DNA from: Chromatiales bacterium (ex Bugula neritina AB1)
GTDB lineage: Bacteria > Pseudomonadota > Gammaproteobacteria > Granulosicoccales > Granulosicoccaceae
DNA: 64,000 nucleotides
Reading direction: 5' to 3'
Assembly (NCBI GenBank): GCA_001730015.1
Contig: MDLA01000126.1
Coordinates: 186,001 to 250,000 of the forward strand
Under the pieces are notes generated by a model. That model saw nothing but the letters and a program-made list of their open reading frames with translations, did no database searches and had not been told where the DNA came from. Numbering within the stretch: the first letter of the stretch is position 1; each line of letters opens with the position of its first letter. Positions 58,599 to 64,000 of the stretch are shown here, one piece after another. A program made the translations under genes and the position numbers.

Positions 58599-59999
58599 TC
58601 AGGCAACTTCGTCATCTATAGCACGGCGGCGGAATGCCAGTGTGACAGCAAGACCTGGATGATTGTTCTGAAGGTGCAGCTCTGCGCGGTGCATTCTGGC
58701 GACCGCTTGTACCAGACTCAGTCCCAGGCCGTTACCCGGAGATTTGCGTTCATTCTCGAGCCGCACAAAACGCTGTAGCACTCGTTCGCGTTCATGCCGA
58801 GGAATGCCCGGGCCGTTGTCTGTTACTGTTACTGAAAAAGCCTCGTCATTTCCCGACACATAGAGCCCGACAATTCCCCTGACTCGAGTATATTTTATCG
58901 CATTGTCAAGCAGGTTGGTGATTGCCTGAGCCAGTAGATGGCGGTTGCCATGGAATATCGGGTTCGAGTGAATGCGCTCCTCGAAGGAGATTTCTGCATC
59001 TTCAGATACGGCGCTGTACAGCTCGGCCAGTTCTGCCGCTAACTCGCCCATGTATACGTCCTGCCACTCGGTTTTATCCAGACCTGCTTCGAGCCTTGCA
59101 ATGCTGAGCATGGCGTTGAAGGTATGGATCATGCCGTCAGCTTCGCCGATTGATGATTCTATGGTTGCCCGGTACTCGTCGTCGGTACGGTCTTCAAGCA
59201 ACGTTACTTCAAGTCGGTTTCGCAAGCGTGTCAGCGGGCTGCGAAGATCGTGGGCCACGTTGTTGGTAACCTGCTGCATGCTGATCATCAGATCTTCAAT
59301 TCGGGTGAGCATCTGGTTGATCTTAACGGCGATAGCGTCGAACTCATCGCGTCGTTCGGTTACCGGGATTCGTCTGGAAAAAGCACCGCTCATGATTTCG
59401 CCAGCGGTTTTGTTTACCGAGGCAATACGTTTAAGTACGCTGAGGCTCATCCAGATACCGCCGAGTACGGCGAAAATCAGTGTGATGATTGTTGCTCCGA
59501 CCACTAGAGCAAAGGTGTAGTCAAGCAACGCTTTTTCATCGCTGATCTCGTGTCCGATGGTTAGTTTCAGGCCATTGGAAAATTGTGTTTGCGCTACTCG
59601 AACCGGCAACACGCTACGCGGGCTGTCGTTCGGCAGGTCAACGACTTCGCCCATCGGTTTGGTGCTGTGTGTACGAACCGACTTTATCCGCAGTGGCCAC
59701 TCCTGCTCGGCGCCTTCGGTTATTTCACTGCCTTCACTTTCAAGGTAGTAGAAGCGGCCGTAGGTATCTACCTGGTTGCGTTGCTGAATAGCATCGAGCA
59801 GCTCAGTTAATGCGCCGGATTTGTATAAGTTAACCAGAAAATCAGTTTCCAGGCGCAATCGTGCATCGACCTGGGATTCTATTTCCTCTCTCAGAGACCA
59901 GTAGATAAAACCAAGCGTAACGGCGGAAAACAGGCTGAACAGAGCAGCATAAATAATGGTCAGGCGAAATGCCGTCGTGCTGAATAGCTGGATATTCAT
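58599..59999 (-). CDS. Sensor histidine kinase
   Basis: The 466-residue protein has an N-terminal membrane helix, a ~130-residue periplasmic domain, a second helix near 165-190 and a HAMP domain ('KRIASVNKTAGEIMSG'). The dimerisation box 'VAHDLRSPLTRLRNR' holds the phospho-His near residue 249. The HATPase domain has an N-box ('NLLDNAIKYT') and G-boxes ('DNGPGIP', 'GNGLGLSL'). It pairs with the response regulator upstream. The signal may be cell-envelope state, given the divergent Do protease gene, but this is inferred. Confidence 0.93.
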   Translation of the reverse strand: MNIQLFSTTAFRLTIIYAALFSLFSAVTLGFIYWSLREEIESQVDARLRLETDFLVNLYKSGALTELLDAIQQRNQVDTYGRFYYLESEGSEITEGAEQEWPLRIKSVRTHSTKPMGEVVDLPNDSPRSVLPVRVAQTQFSNGLKLTIGHEISDEKALLDYTFALVVGATIITLIFAVLGGIWMSLSVLKRIASVNKTAGEIMSGAFSRRIPVTERRDEFDAIAVKINQMLTRIEDLMISMQQVTNNVAHDLRSPLTRLRNRLEVTLLEDRTDDEYRATIESSIGEADGMIHTFNAMLSIARLEAGLDKTEWQDVYMGELAAELAELYSAVSEDAEISFEERIHSNPIFHGNRHLLAQAITNLLDNAIKYTRVRGIVGLYVSGNDEAFSVTVTDNGPGIPRHERERVLQRFVRLENERKSPGNGLGLSLVQAVARMHRAELHLQNNHPGLAVTLAFRRRAIDDEVA

Positions 60000-60029
60000 C
60001 GGGGCTGCTGCTTGACGTCCGAAGGCAGA

Positions 60030-60049
60030 ACGGCCCGCATGCGGGCCGT
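60030..60049. promoter_or_regulatory. Perfect 20-bp palindrome between regulator and kinase genes
   Basis: ACGGCCCGCA and TGCGGGCCGT abut without spacer. As RNA it forms a GC-rich stem with a CATG loop in the intercistronic region before the kinase. There is no U-tract. It may reduce kinase expression relative to regulator, or bind a protein. Confidence 0.55.
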
Positions 60050-60099
60050 ATGGAGTAACTCTAGAGGTTGCAGCAAATTAAACGCGCTGCCAGTGCAAT

Positions 60100-60774
60100 T
60101 TAGCCTTCAACCAGTTTATATCCTGCGCCACGCACGGTATGAAGCAGGGGTTGTTCAAAGTCTTTGTCTATTTTGCTGCGCAGACGGCTGATCTGCACGT
60201 CGATTACATTAGTCTGCGGATCAAAGTGATAGTCCCACACGTTTTCCAGCAGCATGCTGCGCGTGACCACCTGGCCTGCGTGGCGCATTAAATATTCAAG
60301 CAGACGAAATTCGCGAGGTTGCAGATTTATGTTGTCGCCAGCGCGGGTTACCTTGTGCTTTAGCAGATCCAGTGTGAGATCGGCTACTCGCAGGGTGGTT
60401 ACTGCATTTTCAGGTTGCGCTCTGCGTGACAGTGCTTGCAGGCGTGCGTGCAATTCCGATAAGGAATACGGCTTGGTGAGGTAGTCGTCCCCGCCGGCAC
60501 GCAAACCCGTAACGCGTTCATCGACATCGTCGAGCGCGCTCAGAATTAACACTGGCGTGTTGTCTCCACCGCGTCGCAGGTCTTCGATCATCGAGATGCC
60601 ATCTTTTCGAGGCATCATCCGGTCTATAACCATTGCATCGTAAGCATTGGTTTTGGCGTAGCTGAGACCGGATTCACCGTCATCAGCGTGGTCTACTGCA
60701 TGGCCTATCTCATTCAAACCCTTGACGAGATAGCCGGCAGCCTCCATATCATCTTCAACTAGTAGTATGCGCAT
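60100..60774 (-). CDS. OmpR-family response regulator
   Basis: The 224-residue protein has a receiver domain ('LLVEDD', phospho-Asp D51 in 'VIDRMMP', 'KPY') and a C-terminal winged-helix DNA-binding domain ('LQPREFRLLEYLMRHAGQVVTR', 'VIDVQISRLRSKI', 'VRGAGYKL'). It lies 100 bases before the kinase gene on the same strand and is divergent from the Do protease gene, with about 185 bases between starts. It may regulate that gene. Confidence 0.94.
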   Translation of the reverse strand: MRILLVEDDMEAAGYLVKGLNEIGHAVDHADDGESGLSYAKTNAYDAMVIDRMMPRKDGISMIEDLRRGGDNTPVLILSALDDVDERVTGLRAGGDDYLTKPYSLSELHARLQALSRRAQPENAVTTLRVADLTLDLLKHKVTRAGDNINLQPREFRLLEYLMRHAGQVVTRSMLLENVWDYHFDPQTNVIDVQISRLRSKIDKDFEQPLLHTVRGAGYKLVEG

Positions 60775-60959
60775 GTGTATAAGCTCGTACTGAAGCGGTG
60801 CTTCGGCGCTTGTCTGCGCCGTCTAAGCCCGTGATTAACTGAATGCGGCGGAGATCCAAAAAGTTGACCTCCAAATCGCGTTCGCTATATTCAAGTTGTT
60901 TAAGCTATTAAATAGCTGCAACTTTGTCCCTTTTGTATACCCCGAAGCAGGAGTCTGAA

Positions 60960-62447
60960 ATGACTGTGAGTTTCAAAGTCCCGGAGAGTAGGGTGCAATC
61001 ATCCCACATTGTGGCCCCGTCTGCCATGGTCAGACGTGTCTTCAGGCGTCTGATTGTAAAGGTTTACATTTGCTTGTTTTTAACTGGAATTACGGTAATT
61101 AGTCCGGTTAAAGCGATTGATTTACCTGATTTTAAGGGATTGGTGGCCGCAAATGGCAAGGCAGTGGTCAAAGTGACTGTTTCAGCGCGCTCCGAGAGCC
61201 CGGCTGGGTCCAATAGATTGCCAAATTTTAATGAAGATGAAATGCCGGAATTTCTGCGTCGATTTTTTGAAGAGATGCCGGACCTGCCACAAGCGCCGCG
61301 AGGAAATGAGTCGGCTGGCTTCGGCTCAGGTTTTGTTTTGTCTGAAGATGGTTACATTGTGACCAACGCGCATGTGGTTAGAAATGCCGAAAGCATTCAG
61401 GTCGGTCTGCCTGACCGTCGTGAGTTCGATGCCGAGCTGATCGGTGCCGATGATCGTACAGATGTTGCTGTGCTGAAAGTAGAGGCAACGGGCCTGCCGA
61501 CGTTAACACTAGGAAATTCCGATAAGCTGAAAGTGGGTCAGTGGGTGCTGGCAATCGGCTCGCCATTTGGTTTCGAGTACACAGCAACTCAAGGAATAGC
61601 GTCTGCACTGACGCGCAGCCTGCCAAATGAAAATTACGTACCGTTTATACAAACTGATGTCGCGGTTAATCCCGGAAACTCGGGCGGTCCTCTGTTTGAT
61701 CTGGATGGCAACGTTATCGGAGTCAACTCCCAGATCTATTCGCGCTCCGGTGGCTATATGGGGCTGTCGTTTGCGATTCCGATTAATCTGGTGCAAAGCG
61801 TAGTCCGCCAGCTGAAAACCAAAGGCTATGTTAGTCGTGGCTGGCTCGGTGTTGTAATACAGGACGTAGATCAGGCCCTGGCAGATTCGTTCGGCCTGGA
61901 TAAGCCAGCCGGAGCACTGGTAGCGCAGGTTACTGAAGGAAGTCCGGCCGCTGAAGCCGGTATTCAGGCCGGAGATGTCATTCTTGAGTTTAATGGAAAC
62001 GAGTTAGCTAACTCGTCGGCATTGCCGCCAATGGTCGGTAATACTGAAGTCGGGCAAACAGCAGATATAGAAGTACTGCGTAAACGAACCTCAATGACAC
62101 TGCAAGTCACGATCAAAGAGCTGGATGAGGGCAGACCGGCAGGTACAACCGGAGAAAAAGAGAGCAACGAGAATTTGCTGGGTATGACAGTAACGCCGAT
62201 GTCGCTGGAAAAACTTAAAGAGCTGGGTTTGACGAATGGTGTAAAGGTGGCCTCTGTCGATTCAGGTGGAATAGCGAGTAGCGCCGGTATAAGTTCTGGC
62301 GACGTGATTATTTCGTTTAACCAGTCAGACGTGACATCGGTCAGTCAGCTGGCAGCGCTAATCAAGAGTGCAGGCAGCGGGCAATCCGTTGCTGTGCTCG
62401 TATCGCGCAATAAGAACCCGTTGTTTCTCGCACTGGCGATGCCTTGA
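60960..62447 (+). CDS. Do-type (DegP/DegQ/MucD) periplasmic serine protease
   Basis: I start at ATG 60960, which has CAGGAG eight bases upstream; TTG 60924 is also in frame. The 495-residue protein has a hydrophobic N-terminal signal or anchor segment (about 32-50). The trypsin-like domain has H138 ('TNAHVV'), D168 ('RTDVAVLK') and S241 ('GNSGGPLF'). Two PDZ domains follow (about 275-365 and 400-490). It degrades or refolds misfolded envelope proteins. The signal segment is preceded by ~30 unusual residues. Confidence 0.93.
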   Translation: MTVSFKVPESRVQSSHIVAPSAMVRRVFRRLIVKVYICLFLTGITVISPVKAIDLPDFKGLVAANGKAVVKVTVSARSESPAGSNRLPNFNEDEMPEFLRRFFEEMPDLPQAPRGNESAGFGSGFVLSEDGYIVTNAHVVRNAESIQVGLPDRREFDAELIGADDRTDVAVLKVEATGLPTLTLGNSDKLKVGQWVLAIGSPFGFEYTATQGIASALTRSLPNENYVPFIQTDVAVNPGNSGGPLFDLDGNVIGVNSQIYSRSGGYMGLSFAIPINLVQSVVRQLKTKGYVSRGWLGVVIQDVDQALADSFGLDKPAGALVAQVTEGSPAAEAGIQAGDVILEFNGNELANSSALPPMVGNTEVGQTADIEVLRKRTSMTLQVTIKELDEGRPAGTTGEKESNENLLGMTVTPMSLEKLKELGLTNGVKVASVDSGGIASSAGISSGDVIISFNQSDVTSVSQLAALIKSAGSGQSVAVLVSRNKNPLFLALAMP

Positions 62448-62463
62448 GTAACACAGCACTGAG

Positions 62464-62630
62464 CTAGCCCGCATTATTCATGGGATTGACGGAATCTCAC
62501 TTGATCTTTGATTCCACAGAGAATTTTTTCTCTTGCAAATATCAGTAAGTATTCGACGCGAGAAGAAAATCCACTGTGAAAACAAATCTCTACGCGATAT
62601 CCTCGCCACCCCATGAATAAAGCGGGCTAG
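62464..62630. mobile_element. MITE-like element with CTAG ends
   Basis: The ends are 21-bp inverted repeats with one mismatch (CTAGCCCGCATTATTCATGG at left; its complement with one change at right, 62610-62630). The interior has no ORF. CTAG is at both outer ends, as in the pair at 34453-34782, but the terminal sequence differs, so it is a separate family. The right end lies nine bases before the ATG of the next gene and takes the place of its usual upstream region. Confidence 0.68.
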
Positions 62631-62639
62631 AAGTTACTA

Positions 62640-63260
62640 ATGAATCTACCTTTTTCTGCTTCAGCGGATCGCAACAAAAGTGCTATCGGCGATGCGCTTA
62701 TGCAATACTTTGCCGACGCCACCACGGTGATCGAAATAGGCAGTGGTTCCGGCCAGCACGCTGTGTATCTGAGCGAGCGGTTTGCCCACCTCGACTGGCA
62801 GCCGACGGATCAGGAGGAGTATTTACCAGGGATACAGCAAACGGTATCTCATTATGCCAGGCCGAACATTCGTCCTCCTCAATTGCTTAATGTTGCCCGG
62901 TGTGCATCGGGCACAGAAAAATACAGCTTTGCCTATTCGGCCAATACAGCTCATATCATGAGTGAAAAAGAAGTAGCGGCTATGTTTCTGGTTTTGAGTT
63001 CGCGCCTGACTATAGGTAGCTGCTTTGCACTGTACGGACCGTTTAAGTTCAATGGCGCACAGGTAAGCCGGAGCAACGCAGAGTTCGATTCCATGTTGCG
63101 CCAGCAGTCAGGTGATATGGGTATCAGAGATAAAATCACATTAGACGAATTTGCTGCCAGCGCAGGTTTCGATTTCGTGGAAGCGATAGATATGCCCTCT
63201 AACAATCATGTGCTGGTCTGGCGCTATAGCGGTTCAGGCGAGACTCGCACAACGATATAG
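62640..63260 (+). CDS. DUF938 class I SAM-dependent methyltransferase-like protein
   Basis: The 206-residue protein starts 'MNLPFSASADRNKSAI' and has motif I 'VIEIGSGSGQHAVYLS', 'LDWQPTDQEEYL' and 'LYGPFKFNG', all features of DUF938 proteins, whose substrate is unknown. No ribosome-binding site is visible; the upstream bases belong to the MITE-like element. A second inverted-repeat structure begins directly after its stop. Confidence 0.88.
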   Translation: MNLPFSASADRNKSAIGDALMQYFADATTVIEIGSGSGQHAVYLSERFAHLDWQPTDQEEYLPGIQQTVSHYARPNIRPPQLLNVARCASGTEKYSFAYSANTAHIMSEKEVAAMFLVLSSRLTIGSCFALYGPFKFNGAQVSRSNAEFDSMLRQQSGDMGIRDKITLDEFAASAGFDFVEAIDMPSNNHVLVWRYSGSGETRTTI

Positions 63261-63450
63261 ACCCTGGTGTTGCATAAAATTTCAAGTTCAGAAGCTTATA
63301 GAGCTGTATAAAAGGCGCAGCACGGAGTTTTTACTGAATTTAGCCTGGTCATTTTAAGTGATATTCAGGAAAAATGAGTACAGCAGCCTTAGATGCTGCT
63401 ATAGAAGCAGCGTAGCGGTTCTGGGCCGGAATTTTTTGCAACATCCGGGT
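63261..63450. mobile_element. Inverted-repeat element, possible MITE
   Basis: The sequence TGTTGCATAAAATTTC (63268-63283) is matched by the complement of GGAATTTTTTGCAACA (63428-63443), with two mismatches. The similarity extends outward into ACCC. Inside, AGCAGC/GCTGCT makes a small hairpin. There is no ORF. It lies between the DUF938 gene and glpK. It may be a MITE of a third family or a degenerate remnant. Confidence 0.4.
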
Positions 63451-63470
63451 AGAGTATCTGCAAACCGGGG

Positions 63471-64000
63471 TCAGGTAGTCTGATGCTGAACACCGTCAAC
63501 AGCTTTGCGCCATGCGGCAATCAATTGATCGCGTTCGTCTGCATCAATATTCGGGGTGAATTCCTGGTCGAGTAGCCAGTTGGCCGCAAGGTCTTCGTGG
63601 CTTTTATATATTCCGCAATGCAGACCCGCCAGGTAAGCTGCGCCGAGTGCGGTGGTTTCAGTTTGCACGGGGCGTTGTACCGGAATGTTTAGAATGTTGG
63701 CTAGAAACTGGCAGACCCAGTTATTGTTTACCATGCCCCCATCCACTCTTACTTTAGTTGGCGTCACCCCGTCTTCTGCCATCGCTTTGAACAGATCGTA
63801 GGTCTGAAACGCCACTGATTCGAGCGTGGCGCGAACTATTTGCTCAACCCCGGTATCCCGTGTCAGTCCGAATAACGCTCCGCGTGCATCCGGGTTCCAG
63901 TGAGGAGCGCCGAGGCCGGTAAACGCCGGTACCAGATAGACACCCTGGTTTGAGGTGAGCCCTTTTACCATGTTTTCGGTTTCTTCAGCGCTTTTAATAA
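63471..64000 (-). CDS. glpK: Glycerol kinase, C-terminal part
   Basis: The frame stays open to the window edge, so the gene is cut; about 176 residues of the C-terminal FGGY_C domain are visible. '[16 protein letters not shown]', '[22 protein letters not shown]' and '[19 protein letters not shown]' are specific for glycerol kinase, which phosphorylates glycerol to glycerol-3-phosphate. The rest, with the N-terminal half, lies beyond 64000. Other glp genes are not visible. Confidence 0.95.
   Translation of the reverse strand, partial: IKSAEETENMVKGLTSNQGVYLVPAFTGLGAPHWNPDARGALFGLTRDTGVEQIVRATLESVAFQTYDLFKAMAEDGVTPTKVRVDGGMVNNNWVCQFLANILNIPVQRPVQTETTALGAAYLAGLHCGIYKSHEDLAANWLLDQEFTPNIDADERDQLIAAWRKAVDGVQHQTT

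Overview
The window reads as chromosome of a gammaproteobacterium of roughly 50% G+C. Supporting signs are the gene content (ubiA and octaprenyl-diphosphate synthase for ubiquinone, type II secretion, OmpA-type lipoproteins, AmpG, LspA) and gene order seen in Pseudomonas and relatives: radC-coaBC-dut-algC-argB; a Crc-like nuclease gene; ispB divergent from rpmA-obgE-proB, then rpsT-murJ-ribF-ileS-lspA-ispH; rph divergent from yicC. C-terminal sorting-type tails (Gly-rich, hydrophobic, basic) on two exported proteins suggest an aquatic or marine lineage. I cannot name the genus.

Layout. 1-8.1 kb: end of gspN, cysQ, an NTF2-like protein, a Ca-binding repeat protein with a sorting-type tail, an OmpA lipoprotein, a SLC13 transporter, a CBS protein and metY with a CoA-binding protein. 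8.8-17 kb: a small zinc-ribbon-like protein, a degenerate-GGDEF regulator, two Nudix enzymes (NudL, NudC), a PatB/MalY lyase, an SRAP DNA-protein crosslink protein, an outer-membrane barrel and glutathione reductase. 16.9-22.2 kb: a 54-codon ORF, ubiA, a tandem pair of large dynamin-like GTPases, and comF. 22.6-32 kb: a polyproline OmpA lipoprotein, radC, coaBC-dut-algC-argB, a DUF4124 protein, a Crc-clade exonuclease III with an intact active site, and ampG. 32-36.1 kb: a PH-like membrane protein, a PmtA-like methyltransferase, a LEA14-like lipoprotein, two tandem 165-bp hairpin elements bounded by CTAG, and an HDOD protein.

36.2-47.7 kb is housekeeping: ispH, lspA, ileS, ribF, murJ, rpsT, proB, obgE, rpmA and ispB. 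rplU is absent from its usual place before rpmA, and fkpB is absent between lspA and ispH. 47.7-55.9 kb: a metalloprotease with a C-terminal membrane tail, a lipoprotein made of eight short repeats plus a peptidoglycan-binding domain, a pseudouridine synthase, a 5'-3' exonuclease, rpmE, a CPXCG protein, hemW, rdgB and rph. 56-64 kb: yicC, a one-pass membrane protein where gmk is commonly found, a CaCA exchanger, a two-component system divergent from a Do-type periplasmic protease, a DUF938 methyltransferase flanked by two inverted-repeat elements, and the C-terminal part of glpK at the window edge.

The best candidate for an undescribed system is the overlapping GTPase pair at 18040-21490. Both proteins carry a D-x-P-D-F-D-S switch motif in place of DxxG. 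One is probably peripheral and one has two membrane segments. The arrangement recalls tandem bacterial dynamins such as streptomycete DynA/DynB. Secondary leads are the catalytic-looking Crc homologue, the GGDEF domain that keeps its I-site but has lost its active site, rpmA without rplU, and the CTAG-bounded elements.
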